Below, one piece after another: positions 27,027 to 36,441 of a stretch of 64,000 bases of DNA. The notes under the pieces are model-generated. The model was not told the DNA's origin. It searched no databases and was given only the letters and a program-made list of their open reading frames with translations. Source of the stretch: JADJOY01 sp046331705 [NCBI: bacterium] (GTDB lineage: Bacteria; JADJOY01); NCBI GenBank assembly GCA_046331705.1, contig JAXLQJ010000032.1, forward strand, positions 21,539 to 85,538. The letters are read 5' to 3'. How positions within the stretch are numbered: the first letter of the stretch is position 1; each line of letters opens with the position of its first letter. A program made the translations under genes and the position numbers.

Positions 27027-27818
27027 ATGGCTCGATCCATCGTTCGAATCGGCGCCGCGCTCGTGATGCTCGCCGGCGCGTGGTCCGGGAGCGCGTACGC
27101 GATCACGGCCGCCGAGATCATGAAGCAGTCCCAGTCGATCCAGGAAAAGCCCGTCACCCGACGCGGCAACATGACCATGACGCTGGTCGACAAGAACGGC
27201 GACCAGCGGGTCCGCAAGGTCACCACGTACTCGAAGAAGTTCGGCGAGGACACCAAGTCCGTGCTGTTCTTCCTGGAGCCCGCGGACGTGAAGGGCACGG
27301 GGTTCCTCCAGTTCAGCTACAAGTCGAGCGACCAGGACGACGACCAGTGGCTCTACCTGCCGGCGTTGAAGCGCATCCGCAAGATCACGTCGTCGAACAA
27401 GAACCAGAGCTTCATGGGCACCGACTTCTCGTACGACGACATGGCGACGCGCGACGTCGAGGAGGACGATCACAAGCTCCTGCGCGAGGAGAACGTCGGC
27501 GACCAGGCGGTGTGGGTCATCGAGAGCACACCCAAGAAGCTCGAGGAGGACGACGAGTACTCGAAGGCCGTCAGCTACATCCGCAAGAGCGACAGCCTGC
27601 CCGCCAAGGTCGAGTTCTACGACCGCAAGGGCGCCCTCGAGAAGACGCTGATGATCCAGGCCGTCACCGTGGTCGACGGCATCCCCACACCGCAGAAGCT
27701 CGAGATGACGAGCGTCGACACCCAGCACAAGACGCTGCTCGAGATGGACGGGCTCGAGTTCGACAAGCCGCTCGAGGACGATCTCTTCACACAGCGCGTG
27801 CTCGAAAAGGGCCCGTGA
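27027..27818 (+). CDS. LolA-like outer-membrane lipoprotein-sorting protein
   Basis: A 263-residue periplasmic protein. Residues 1-25 are a signal peptide (IVRIGAALVMLAGAWSGSAYA). The mature part has ITAAEIMKQSQSIQEKPVTR, FFLEPADVKGTGFLQFSY, DQWLYLPALKRIRKITSSNK, FMGTDFSYDDMATRDVEED and PTPQKLEMTSVDTQHKTLLE. These match the 'outer membrane lipoprotein-sorting protein' (LolA_like, PF17131) family, whose half-barrel binds lipids and usually works with RND/MMPL exporters and a DUF1302-type barrel. A GGAGG site precedes the ATG; the frame is open to 26916, but the signal peptide sets the start. It is followed 7 bp later by the barrel gene. Confidence 0.88.
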   Translation: MARSIVRIGAALVMLAGAWSGSAYAITAAEIMKQSQSIQEKPVTRRGNMTMTLVDKNGDQRVRKVTTYSKKFGEDTKSVLFFLEPADVKGTGFLQFSYKSSDQDDDQWLYLPALKRIRKITSSNKNQSFMGTDFSYDDMATRDVEEDDHKLLREENVGDQAVWVIESTPKKLEEDDEYSKAVSYIRKSDSLPAKVEFYDRKGALEKTLMIQAVTVVDGIPTPQKLEMTSVDTQHKTLLEMDGLEFDKPLEDDLFTQRVLEKGP

Positions 27819-27825
27819 TCCGCCC

Positions 27826-29403
27826 GTGTCCGCGCGCCGCCGTCGAACGAGCTCCCGAGGCGCGCGCGCAGCCGCGACGCTCGCGCTCGCGTGCCTCGCG
27901 AGCCGGGTCCACGCTCTCGAATCCGCGCTCGGCCCCGCCAAGATCGACGTAGACGCGAGCGCCAAGCTGCGCACGGTGCTGCGCTTCGACGCCGACACCC
28001 CCACCGAGCAACCGACCTTCGATCTCGGGCTCAACGCCGACGCCGAGATCGGCGGCAAGCTCAAGCTGGTGACGCGGACGCTGCTGCGCTCGGACGGGAC
28101 CGTCGCCGAGCCCACCAACGACCACACCCTCCACGACTTCCGCTCCGTCTTCCAGGACTCGACCCCGTACGTGGAGTTCGAGGAGGCGTATCTCGACCTC
28201 GAGCTGCCGGCGGCAGCGGTGCGCGCCGGCATCCAGAAGTTCGCGTGGGGAAAGCTCGACGCGCTCAACCCCACCGATCACCTGAACCCCCTCGACCTCA
28301 CGCGTCCGCTCGACGAGATCGAGAGCGCCTCCAAGATCGGCGTCCCCGCCATCGACGTGAAGCTCGTGCCCGAGCAGATCACCTCGACGGGCCCGTTCGA
28401 GATGATGGTGCTCGAGGGCGTGCTCGTCCCGATCGCCGGCAGCTTCCGGCTGCCCTCCGAGCACGACCGCTGGTACCCGCCGCTGCTGCGGATCCCCGCG
28501 GAGGTGGTCGTGGATCCGCGCCTGGTGAGCTCGGAGCCGCCATTCGATCGGCTGTCGCCGTTTCCCGTCACCACCTCGCTCACTCTCGCCGAGAGCGACG
28601 CGCCCGAGGTGAACGCGGCCAACCTGCAGTGGGGAGCGCAGTGGACGACCTTCGTGGGAGGCGTGGACCTCGACCTCGCGTATTTCGAGGGCTTCGACAC
28701 GCTGCCGACCGCCGTGCTCACCGGTTCGCTCACGTCGTACTCGCCGGGGCTCGGTGTCGCGCCCACCGTCAACGCGGACATGACGCTCACGCCCACGCTG
28801 GACCGGATCCGGCTCTTCGGCGGCGGATTCGCGGCGTCGGTGCTCGACCTCACGGTCAAGGGCAACTTCGCGTACATCCAGGGCCGCCGCTTCAACTTCG
28901 ACATCTCCACCGACGATCTCTTCACCAATCCTCGGTTCGTCGATTTCCAGCCCCTGGTCCGGCAATTCCTCGACCGGTTCCCGGAACAGCTCTTCAACCA
29001 GACGCTCGAGGTGCCGGCGATCCCCATCTCGGTCGAGCGCGACTCGGTGAGCAGCGGTCTCCAGGTCGAGTACGTCACGGGCGATTGGATCTTCGACGTG
29101 GCCGGCTATCTCGACGTCATCCTCGATCCCGTGCCCGATCTGATCCAGGAACCCGTCGAGAGCCGCATCCTGGTGCAGATCCGGCGAACGTTCCTGCGCG
29201 AGACGCTCACCCTCGACCTCACGACCGTGTGGATGGTCGCCCAGGGCGAGCTGGTCGGAATGCCGAAGCTCGGCTACCAGGTTCTCGATGGGCTGACGGC
29301 GGAGGCCGGCGTGCTGGTGATCGAGGGCCCGAAGGACGCGCTCCTCGGCCAGTTCCGCCAGAACGACGAGGCCTTCGCCCAGATCACGTACGCGTGGCAG
29401 TAG
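27826..29403 (+). CDS. Probable outer-membrane beta-barrel protein (DUF1302-like)
   Basis: A 525-residue exported protein from a GTG start: a basic n-region, hydrophobic AAATLALACLASRVHALE, then alternating strand-like segments with aromatic residues and an end in Tyr-Ala-Trp-Gln, typical of outer-membrane barrels. The block VRAGIQKFAWGKLDALNPTD resembles the DUF1302 motif in which a 'WG-D-LNP-D' sequence follows a periplasmic loop. It lies 7 bp after the LolA-like gene, so the two are an operon. In known cases such pairs travel with an RND pump and handle hydrophobic compounds such as hopanoids or sterols; no pump gene is present here. The substrate is unknown. Confidence 0.7.
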   Translation: MSARRRRTSSRGARAAATLALACLASRVHALESALGPAKIDVDASAKLRTVLRFDADTPTEQPTFDLGLNADAEIGGKLKLVTRTLLRSDGTVAEPTNDHTLHDFRSVFQDSTPYVEFEEAYLDLELPAAAVRAGIQKFAWGKLDALNPTDHLNPLDLTRPLDEIESASKIGVPAIDVKLVPEQITSTGPFEMMVLEGVLVPIAGSFRLPSEHDRWYPPLLRIPAEVVVDPRLVSSEPPFDRLSPFPVTTSLTLAESDAPEVNAANLQWGAQWTTFVGGVDLDLAYFEGFDTLPTAVLTGSLTSYSPGLGVAPTVNADMTLTPTLDRIRLFGGGFAASVLDLTVKGNFAYIQGRRFNFDISTDDLFTNPRFVDFQPLVRQFLDRFPEQLFNQTLEVPAIPISVERDSVSSGLQVEYVTGDWIFDVAGYLDVILDPVPDLIQEPVESRILVQIRRTFLRETLTLDLTTVWMVAQGELVGMPKLGYQVLDGLTAEAGVLVIEGPKDALLGQFRQNDEAFAQITYAWQ

Positions 29404-29452
29404 CGCGCCGCCTTTCGCGGCTCGACCCGTCTTGGACGCCGCGCGCGGACGG

Positions 29453-30049
29453 CTAGCGCCGGCGACGTTTGGCCGGCGGGGGCGGGGCCTCGACCTCGAC
29501 GGCCACCGGATGGTGGCTGAGCGCCACGACGTTGCCGTCGGGATCCCGCACGTAGAGGGTGAACGCCGTCTCGCGGAACACCGGATGGCCGGCGCGCTCG
29601 AGGCGCGTGCGCCAGCGCTCGCGCGCCGCAGGCTCGATCGCGAACGCCACGCAATGCCAGCCCGGCGCTTCGTCCTTGCGTACGGGTCTGGACTGCCCTG
29701 CGCGCTCCACCGCGAGAAACGCCCCGTTCCCCAGCTCGAGCCATACCGAGCGGGAGCGCCCTCCCTCGTCGGTCCAGCGCTTGACGACCTTGAGGCCGAG
29801 CACGTCGCGATAGAAGCGCTCGGCGCGCGGCAACCGCGCCACCACCACCGCCACGTGGTGCACGCAGAGCGCCTCGCGCCCGCCCAGCCGCGCGAGCAGC
29901 TTGCGCGAGCTCTCGACGAGGGGCTTCGACGCCTCGGCGGCGAGCGAGGCGGCCAGCCGCGCGGCGTCCGCGGCCGATGCCGTGGCAGGAGCGCTCGCGA
30001 GCGAGCGCAGCAGCGCCGCCGCCTGGCGTGGGTTGCGAGGGACGCGCAT
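29453..30049 (-). CDS. VOC-family (glyoxalase/dioxygenase fold) protein
   Basis: A 198-residue protein. Residues 1-55 are an alanine-rich helical extension. The VOC module spans about 58-185: CVHHVAVVVARLPRAERFYR with a His ligand, DVLGLKVVKRWTDEGGRSRS, VWLELGNGAFLAVER, GWHCVAFAIEP and FTLYVRDPDGNVVALSHHPV, ending in a Glu-containing strand. It is a single two-beta-alpha-beta3 set, so it probably dimerises to form a metal site, as glyoxalase I and extradiol enzymes do; the reaction is unknown. The last residues are a basic Arg/Lys tail. It begins 10 bp after the queuosine-salvage gene stops, so the two are one transcript. Confidence 0.82.
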   Translation of the reverse strand: MRVPRNPRQAAALLRSLASAPATASAADAARLAASLAAEASKPLVESSRKLLARLGGREALCVHHVAVVVARLPRAERFYRDVLGLKVVKRWTDEGGRSRSVWLELGNGAFLAVERAGQSRPVRKDEAPGWHCVAFAIEPAARERWRTRLERAGHPVFRETAFTLYVRDPDGNVVALSHHPVAVEVEAPPPPAKRRRR

Positions 30050-30059
30050 CGCGTGGGGA

Positions 30060-31097
30060 TCAGTAGTAGATGGTTCGCGTGCGGTGATACGGCTTGGTGC
30101 GCGGCGTCGAGCGCTGTCCGGCGTCCCACAGGATCCAATCCACCTGGGTGCTGGTGACGTTCGAGCCGCGCGCCGCCAACGCCTCGCGCAGCAGCTCGAC
30201 CGCCCAGATCGTGGCGGCTCGGATCTCCACCTCCTCGGGCGAGCCCGGGGCGAGCAGCACGCGCCGCCCCACGCGCGCGGCGAGCGCCGGCGCGTACCGA
30301 AGGATCCCCCACGCGCGCAGCACCTGCGGCAGCTTGTAGTCGGCGAACGCGGTGAGCTGATCGATGTCGCGGAACGCGCCCCAGCGCTCGCCGCCGAACG
30401 CGCCCCACAGGTCTGCGACGAGAATCTGCGCGCGCTTGAAGAAGCGCACCTCGCGGCCGTCGTGGAGCGCGACGTCGTCGAACGAGGAGAACGACTCGGC
30501 CACCAAGCGGGCGAGCGCCGGCGCGCTGCCGCCGGCCGCGTCGACCAAGCGGGTCGCGCGCCCGTCCCAGCGGTCTCGCAGCACCCGTCCCAGCTCGCGC
30601 ACGTTGCGCCAGCGCGCCTCGACGAGCGGTAGCTCGCCGCGGCCGCGGAAGATCGACGCGAAGAGCCGCGGCTCGAGCCCCGCCAGCAGATCGGCGTCGA
30701 GCAGCGCCGGCATCCGTGCGACGGCGCGGGTCAACGCGGCCGCCAGCGCCCAGTAGCCATCGAGCCAGCGACCGCGCCAGCGCAGCTGCCAGCGCGGCTC
30801 GCCCCAGAAGCAGAAGTTGACGGCGTCGACCAGAAAGACGTACGCGACGCTGCGCGGCCCGCCGTCGAAGAAGAGCTCGTCGCGGTGCCACGGCGGTGGT
30901 GTGCCGGCGCCGCGCGCGAGCCCATCGGCGACGCGCGCCAGACGCTCGTGGTCGATGCGCACGTGGCGGGCGTGCTCCACCACGGGCACGGTGGAGACCA
31001 GCACGCCAAGCGGATCGGGGCGGCGCGCGAGAAGGGTGCGGAGTCGTGGCACGGAGCGCGCTCGTGGCACCGCCGCGGCTCGACGGTGCGACGGCAT
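30060..31097 (-). CDS. Queuosine-salvage N-glycosylase (Qng1/DUF2419 family)
   Basis: A 345-residue protein of the queuosine salvage family (PF10343). Visible blocks are VRIDHERLARVADGLARG, YVFLVDAVNFCFWGEPRW (the D-x-NFCFW signature), GYWALAAALTRAV, FFKRAQILVADLW, FRDIDQLTAFADYKLPQVLR, PEEVEIRAATIWAVELLRE and VDWILWDAGQR near the end. Family members, including human C9orf64/QNG1, release queuine from queuosine 5'-monophosphate, recycling the modified base for tRNA. The bacterial version here is full length. It diverges from corA across 92 bp and precedes the VOC gene by 10 bp. Downstream starts are possible, since the first 25 residues are not conserved-looking. Confidence 0.82.
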   Translation of the reverse strand: MPSHRRAAAVPRARSVPRLRTLLARRPDPLGVLVSTVPVVEHARHVRIDHERLARVADGLARGAGTPPPWHRDELFFDGGPRSVAYVFLVDAVNFCFWGEPRWQLRWRGRWLDGYWALAAALTRAVARMPALLDADLLAGLEPRLFASIFRGRGELPLVEARWRNVRELGRVLRDRWDGRATRLVDAAGGSAPALARLVAESFSSFDDVALHDGREVRFFKRAQILVADLWGAFGGERWGAFRDIDQLTAFADYKLPQVLRAWGILRYAPALAARVGRRVLLAPGSPEEVEIRAATIWAVELLREALAARGSNVTSTQVDWILWDAGQRSTPRTKPYHRTRTIYY

Positions 31098-31189
31098 GGT
31101 AGTTTCGCGGTCGCCACGCCATCAACACCCGCGCAACACAACCGCGCAGCCGCTCGGCGAACGGGCGAGCGCTCGCGCCGAGGACTCGC

Positions 31190-32338
31190 GTGAACGAGGA
31201 AGCGGACTCTCGCGCCATCGACGACAGCGTCATGGACGACAGCGTGCGGTTCCGTCTGCCGGAACGCCCGGGAGCCAAGCCGGGCGACGCGCCGGGCATC
31301 GAGTACGACCAGCTCCTCACGATGCCGCGAGGCGAGCGTCCGGTCACGATCACGGTGATCGACTACTGCCCGACGCGCCACGACGTTCGAACCCTCACGG
31401 ATCTGAGCACGTTCCTGAGCGAGCATCGGCCGCCGGGGACGGTGGTGCGCTGGATCAACGTGGACGGGATCGACGATCCGCACGCGATCCGCGGCCTCGC
31501 CAAGAAGTACAGCTTGCACCCGCTGGCGATCGAGGACCTGCTGCACGTGCCGCAACGGCCGAAGGTCGATCCGTACGAGGCCGACGGCGACCACCACGCG
31601 CGCTTGTTCGTCATCGCGCGCATGCTCCAGCTGGTCGACGGCCGGCTCGAGAGCGAGCAGATCGGCATGTTCCTGGGCCACAACACCGTCCTCACCTTCC
31701 AGGAGCAGCCGGGAGATTGCTGGGACCCCATTCGCCAGCGCATCGCGCGACAGGGCTCGCGACTGCGCCAGAACGACGCGAGCTTCCTGCTCTACGCGCT
31801 CATCGACGCCATCGTGGACCACGCCTTCCCGATCCTCGAGGAATACGGCGACCGGCTGGAGGAGCTCGACGACGAGATCCTCGAGAACCCGAGCCCGGGG
31901 CTGATCCGCAAGGTGCACACGCTCAAGCGCGAGCTGTTGGTGCTTCGACGCGATTTCTGGCCGCTGCGCGAGGTGGTGAACTCGCTGCAGCGCGAGCCGC
32001 ACGACTGCATGAGCGACACCACGCGCACCTACCTGCGCGACGTCTACGACCACCTCGTGCAGATCATCGACATCGTCGAGAACTACCGCGAGATCGCCAT
32101 CGGGATCGGCGAGTCCTACATGACCGCGATGAGCAACCGCATGAACGAGGTCATGAAGGTGCTCACGATCATCGCGACCATCTTCATCCCGATCACGTTC
32201 TTCGCGGGCGTCTACGGCATGAACTTCGAGTATCTGCCCGAGCTCAAGTGGCGCTTCGCCTACCCGGCGTTCTGGATCATCAGTGGATTCGTCGCGGGCG
32301 GGATGCTGCTCTGGTTCCGGCGCCGCCACTGGCTGTGA
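31190..32338 (+). CDS. corA: CorA-family Mg2+/Co2+ transporter
   Basis: A 382-residue CorA from a GTG start. The cytosolic funnel includes WINVDGIDDPHAIRGLAKKY, HPLAIEDLLHVPQRPKVDPY and VLTFQEQPGDCWDPIRQRIA, then the long helix (DEILENPSPGLIRKVHTLKR). The pore region VLTIIATIFIPITFFAGVYG reads into the signature YGMN (Gly343-Met-Asn345, followed by FEYLPEL), and a second helix ends at the C-terminal RRRHWL. Such proteins are homopentameric channels that admit Mg2+. The GTG start agrees with a compact 5' region. It diverges from the queuosine-salvage gene and converges with the acyltransferase 31 bp away. Confidence 0.93.
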   Translation: MNEEADSRAIDDSVMDDSVRFRLPERPGAKPGDAPGIEYDQLLTMPRGERPVTITVIDYCPTRHDVRTLTDLSTFLSEHRPPGTVVRWINVDGIDDPHAIRGLAKKYSLHPLAIEDLLHVPQRPKVDPYEADGDHHARLFVIARMLQLVDGRLESEQIGMFLGHNTVLTFQEQPGDCWDPIRQRIARQGSRLRQNDASFLLYALIDAIVDHAFPILEEYGDRLEELDDEILENPSPGLIRKVHTLKRELLVLRRDFWPLREVVNSLQREPHDCMSDTTRTYLRDVYDHLVQIIDIVENYREIAIGIGESYMTAMSNRMNEVMKVLTIIATIFIPITFFAGVYGMNFEYLPELKWRFAYPAFWIISGFVAGGMLLWFRRRHWL

Positions 32339-32369
32339 GCGCGCTCCACCGGCGCGAGCGCCTGTCGCG

Positions 32370-33464
32370 TCACGCCGCGGGGCCCGCTCCGCGGGCTCCC
32401 GCCGTCTCGTTCGCGACCACCCAGTCGTCCACCCTCGCCCACTGCTCGTGGAGCCACGCCCGGCGGCCGGCGTCGTCGCGCGGGATCTCCGCGAACGGCA
32501 CGCGCCAGAACGCCACCCGCAGCACCAGATCGTTGAGCCCGCCCGCCATGAACTCGCGGAAGCTCATGGCGCGCTCGAAGCCGACGTGGGCGCAGAACAC
32601 CACGTCGGCTCCGGGGTTGCGCTCGAGGAGCGCGACCGGGCCGGCGAGCTTGGGCGGCAGCACACGGCGTAGCCGCTCGGCCCGCGCGAGCAGATCGGCG
32701 TCGCCCTTGGCTGCGATCTGCTCGAGCGCGCGGCGCCGCTTCTCCGGCGTGAAGCGAGTGCCCTCGGGATAGATCAGCACGCCGTCCGCCGGGCCGAGCG
32801 CGCAGGTGAGTCGCAGCACCTCGGCCAGCGCCCGCTCGGTATCTCCCACCCCACGCCGCACGAAGCCGTTCGGCAAGCGCTGGCCCACGATGTCGAGACA
32901 CGGATCCCAGAGCAGCTCCGACTTGAGCACGTAGCGCAAGCACACACCGAAGCGATCCGAGACCAGCACCGCCGCGAGCACCGTGTCCGCCGTGCTCAGG
33001 TGCCGGATGAAGAAGAGCATCGGCCCGCTCGCGGCCGCGGCGTGGTTCTCGATCTCCACGCGCCATCGAAAGATGCGGCGCGCGCCGTCGAAGAGTGTCC
33101 GGGCCCACCAGCGTTGGAGCGCGAAGTTCCAGCGCAGGAAGCGCCGTTCCGCGCGGCCCGGGAAGACGGCGTCGCCGAGCCACACCGCGAACGCGGACCA
33201 GATGCCCGCCAGCTCGCACGAGAAGTAGAGCGTGAAGAAGCGCAGCGCGCGGGTCGCGACGGCGTGTCCGCGCACCCGATCGACGACCCACCCGGCCAGG
33301 AAGGCGGGCACGAAGAGCACCACCAGCGCCAGCGCGATCCCGTGATACGCGGCGATCGTCAACGCGCGACGTCGCCAGCGTTGGCCGGTGGGCTCTGGTG
33401 GTGGTCGAGGAGGAAGCTCACATCCTTCGGCGAATGCGCGGGACGCCGTGCTCTCGGTGCTCAA
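32370..33464 (-). CDS. 1-acyl-glycerol-3-phosphate acyltransferase-like protein
   Basis: A 364-residue membrane-associated acyltransferase. One or two N-terminal helices (ALTIAAYHGIALALVVLFVP) are followed by the PlsC-type motifs: block I is MLFFIRHLSTADTVLAAVLV (HxxxxD, here HLSTAD), block II is around FVRRGVGDTERALAE, and block III is VLIYPEGTRFTPEKRRRALE (the EGTR motif). It transfers an acyl chain to a glycerolipid or related alcohol. A TTG start at 33464 is supported by a GGAGGGG ribosome site 9 bp upstream; the frame continues open to 33917, which would overlap the divergent kinase promoter region. It diverges from the HWE kinase gene across 283 bp that hold no gene. Confidence 0.85.
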   Translation of the reverse strand: MSTESTASRAFAEGCELPPRPPPEPTGQRWRRRALTIAAYHGIALALVVLFVPAFLAGWVVDRVRGHAVATRALRFFTLYFSCELAGIWSAFAVWLGDAVFPGRAERRFLRWNFALQRWWARTLFDGARRIFRWRVEIENHAAAASGPMLFFIRHLSTADTVLAAVLVSDRFGVCLRYVLKSELLWDPCLDIVGQRLPNGFVRRGVGDTERALAEVLRLTCALGPADGVLIYPEGTRFTPEKRRRALEQIAAKGDADLLARAERLRRVLPPKLAGPVALLERNPGADVVFCAHVGFERAMSFREFMAGGLNDLVLRVAFWRVPFAEIPRDDAGRRAWLHEQWARVDDWVVANETAGARGAGPAA

Positions 33465-33747
33465 ACCGCCAACCCCTCCTACCGTGCCACGGCGAAACGT
33501 AATCGACCCAGCGGGCGCGGGCACTCGTGCCCGGCAGCCGAGCGAGCGATTCGCGGCGAGGGCCGCGCTCGCTCGAGCTCCCCTCGGCCGCCCGTGGCCC
33601 GTGGACGCGCTCGGCGCACGATGGGATGCTCGCTCCCGAGCGCCACACCGTGCGCTCGCCAGCGCGCGCAGGCGCCGGCGCGACCACCCAAGCGCGGCGC
33701 AAAACCTCACCCGCACGTCGGAGCCGATCAGGTACGATCGTCGACTC

Positions 33748-36441
33748 ATGCGATCCGACTTGCTCGACAAGCCTCCGGTCGCGACCGCGAGCGATGCCGC
33801 CAGCCGTCCGCGAGTGCGTCGCTTCGCGTCGCTGCTCGGCGAGGTGAGCGTCGCGCTGGCGATCGCGCTGCTCGTCGGTCGGCTGCTCTCCGCCGTCGTG
33901 CCGCCGCTGGCGGGCACGGTGCTCGCTCAGATTCGCGCACTCGGCGCGCTCGGGTTTCTTTGCTTCGGCGTGGCCGTCGCCGAGCTGGCGCGAAGTCCGA
34001 GCCCGCGGCGGCTGCGCGTCGCCGCCCCGACGCTCGCCCTCGCCATCCTCGGCGCGTTCGGCGTCGCCGCCGCGCTCCCGCCGTTGCGCCAGTTCGCGCT
34101 CGTCGAGTGGCTGGTGCGCAACCGACTGGCGGCCGCGCCAGTCACCGCCGCCAGCGACGTGCTGGCGGCGGCGGCGCTGCTGGAATTGCTGCTCCGACGC
34201 CGACCGCGGCTCTTCCAGATGGCGGCGTTCGTGATGCTCTTCGTCGGCGTCGTCTCCATGCTCGGTCTCACGCTCTCGGCCCGGGAGATCACCGAGGTCC
34301 TGGTGTTCCGCGAGATCCACGTGATCGGCGCGATCGGCGACGTGATCATGGGGGTCGGGCTGGTGTGCCTGCGTCCCGAGGTGGGCTTCCTCGCGCTGGT
34401 CACGCGCAAGGACCCCACGGGAGCGCTGGCCCGCCGCATCGCCGTGGGGCTCCTCACGATCCCCCTCGCGACGGTGCTGATCGACCGCCTCGGCACCCAC
34501 CAATCCGGACTGTGGGGGGACCACTTCGGGCAAGCGCTCAACGCGACGCTGCAGATGACGCTCTTCGCCGTGATCCTGTGGGTCGGCGTGGAGGCGCTCG
34601 ACCGCACCTCGCACGCCCGCAGCCAAGCCGAATCCGAGCTCGCGCAAGCGCGGATCGCGTACCGCAACATCGTCGACACCATGGGCGAAGGGGTGTGGGT
34701 CTTCGATCAGGACATGCGGATCACGTTCGCGAACCGGCGCCTGGGCGAGATGCTCGGTTTCGAGCTCCCGGAGCTCGAGGGGCGACGGCTCGAGGAGTTC
34801 GTGCTCGCCGAGGATCTGGACGCGACCCGCATGCGGATCGAGCGGCGCAAGGCGGGCATCCGCGAGTCGTTCGACCAGCGGCTGGTGCGCAAGGACGGCT
34901 CGCTCCTGTGGGCGATCATCAACGCGAACCCGATGCTCGACGAGCAAGGCCGCTTCACGGGCTCGCTCGGCACGCTCACGGACATCACCGCGCGGCGCGC
35001 TGCCGAGGATGCGCGCCGCGAGAGCGAGGACCGCTTCCGGCAGATCGCCGAGCACGTGAGCGAGGTCTTCTTCGTGAGTCAGATCGATCCGCCACGGCTG
35101 CTCTACGCGAACACCGCGTTCGAGCGGATCTGGGGGGTCTCGCTCGCGACTCTCGCCCACAACCCGAACGCGTGGATCGAGTCCATCCACGCCGACGACG
35201 TCGCGAACGTGAAAGCCGCGCTCGCTGCGTGCCACGCCCAGCCCGACGTCCCGTTCGACGTCCGCTACCGGGTGGTGCGTCGCGACGGATCGATCCGCTG
35301 GGTCCACGACCGGGGCCGCTCGTTGCGCGGTCCCGACGGCCGTCCGCACCGCGTGGTCGGCATCGCCACCGACGTGACCGACCTGGCACTCGCCGAGGAG
35401 CGGCGCTCGCTGCTCATGAGCGAGCTCGACCACCGCGTCAAGAACACCCTTGCCACCGTGGTGGCGCTCCTCGACGTGACGATCGAGAACGAGACCGACC
35501 CCACCGCGCTGCGCGATGCGCTCACCAGCCGCATCTACGCCATGGCGCGCACCCACGACGGGCTGGCGCGGCTGCGCTGGGAGGCGGTTCCGGTGGCGCG
35601 CCTGGCCGAGCTCGCGCTGGCGCCCTGGCTCGGGTTGCCGACCGAGCGGATCACGCTCGAGGGCGATCCCGCGCGCCTGCCGGCGCGACTGGCCACGCCG
35701 CTCTCGCTCGCGCTCAACGAGCTCGCCACGAACTCGCTCAAGTACGGCGCCTTGACCTGCCCCAGTGGGCACGTGCGCGTGACCTGGCAGAGCGCCGACG
35801 GAGGGGATCTCTGCATCTCGTGGGTCGAGCGCGGCGGCCCGACGCCGCGACCGCCAGCGCGTCTCGGCACCGGGCTCACGTTGATGCGCGACCTGGTGGA
35901 ATACCAGCTCCACGGCACGCTCACCGTCGCGTTCGCTGACGAGGGCGTCGAGGTCTCGATCCGCTTTCCGCTTCCGCGTGCCTCGAGCGACGTCGAGGCC
36001 TCGTCCGTGCGGCGGACGCCGCTGCCGACGACGCCGTCGACCGACGTCCGCTCCCGCACCCTCGCGGGTGTGCGCGTGCTGGTGCTCGAGGACGATCCGC
36101 TGCAGGCCCGCATGCTCTCACGCCAGCTGGCGCGCATGGGCTGCGAGGTGGCGGAGCTCGCATCCACGGTCCAGGCCGCGCTGCGTTGCATCGAGCAAGA
36201 CTCGCTCGACGGCGCGGTGCTCGACATCAACGTCGGCGGATCGTCGAGCCTGCCCGTGGCGAACGCGCTGCTCGATCGCCGCGTGCCGTTCGTGTTCGTG
36301 AGCGGGTACGCGCTCTCGGAGGCCTTGCCGGCGGCGCTGGCGCGCGTGCCGCGGCTCACCAAGCCGGTCGAGCCCGCCGAGCTCGAAGCGTTGGCCAAGC
36401 GCCACTTCGCCCGCGGCGCGCCGCAGGCCGAGCCCTCATGA
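33748..36441 (+). CDS. HWE-family sensor histidine kinase with PAS domains and C-terminal receiver
   Basis: An 897-residue protein. Residues of about 25-290 contain roughly seven transmembrane helices. Two PAS/PAC modules follow (YRNIVDTMGEGVWVFDQDMR and FRQIAEHVSEVFFVSQID, each ending in a DIT/DVT block). The kinase core has SELDHRVKNTLATVVALLDV with phospho-acceptor His562, LSLALNELATNSLKYGAL as N box and CISWVERGGPTPR: the W-x-E-x-GGP sequence identifies the HWE subfamily. After a linker comes a receiver (VRVLVLEDDPLQARMLSRQL, GAVLDINVGG with Asp826, then RLTKPVEP). HWE kinases mediate light, stress or redox sensing in many bacteria. Its stop overlaps the downstream phosphoesterase start (ATGA), so the two are translated together. 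Confidence 0.9.
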   Translation: MRSDLLDKPPVATASDAASRPRVRRFASLLGEVSVALAIALLVGRLLSAVVPPLAGTVLAQIRALGALGFLCFGVAVAELARSPSPRRLRVAAPTLALAILGAFGVAAALPPLRQFALVEWLVRNRLAAAPVTAASDVLAAAALLELLLRRRPRLFQMAAFVMLFVGVVSMLGLTLSAREITEVLVFREIHVIGAIGDVIMGVGLVCLRPEVGFLALVTRKDPTGALARRIAVGLLTIPLATVLIDRLGTHQSGLWGDHFGQALNATLQMTLFAVILWVGVEALDRTSHARSQAESELAQARIAYRNIVDTMGEGVWVFDQDMRITFANRRLGEMLGFELPELEGRRLEEFVLAEDLDATRMRIERRKAGIRESFDQRLVRKDGSLLWAIINANPMLDEQGRFTGSLGTLTDITARRAAEDARRESEDRFRQIAEHVSEVFFVSQIDPPRLLYANTAFERIWGVSLATLAHNPNAWIESIHADDVANVKAALAACHAQPDVPFDVRYRVVRRDGSIRWVHDRGRSLRGPDGRPHRVVGIATDVTDLALAEERRSLLMSELDHRVKNTLATVVALLDVTIENETDPTALRDALTSRIYAMARTHDGLARLRWEAVPVARLAELALAPWLGLPTERITLEGDPARLPARLATPLSLALNELATNSLKYGALTCPSGHVRVTWQSADGGDLCISWVERGGPTPRPPARLGTGLTLMRDLVEYQLHGTLTVAFADEGVEVSIRFPLPRASSDVEASSVRRTPLPTTPSTDVRSRTLAGVRVLVLEDDPLQARMLSRQLARMGCEVAELASTVQAALRCIEQDSLDGAVLDINVGGSSSLPVANALLDRRVPFVFVSGYALSEALPAALARVPRLTKPVEPAELEALAKRHFARGAPQAEPS

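Noticed and set aside
27787-31353. An 1188-codon open frame on the minus strand
   Set aside because: It overlaps the outer-membrane pair, VOC and queuosine-salvage genes in another frame; its translation is Arg/Ala/Leu-rich with no recognisable domain and is explained by GC bias at the third codon position.
33418-35913. An 831-codon minus-strand frame opposite the HWE kinase
   Set aside because: It is low-complexity (Glu, Arg, His, Ala, Gln) without motifs, while the plus-strand frame carries PAS, HWE kinase and receiver domains.
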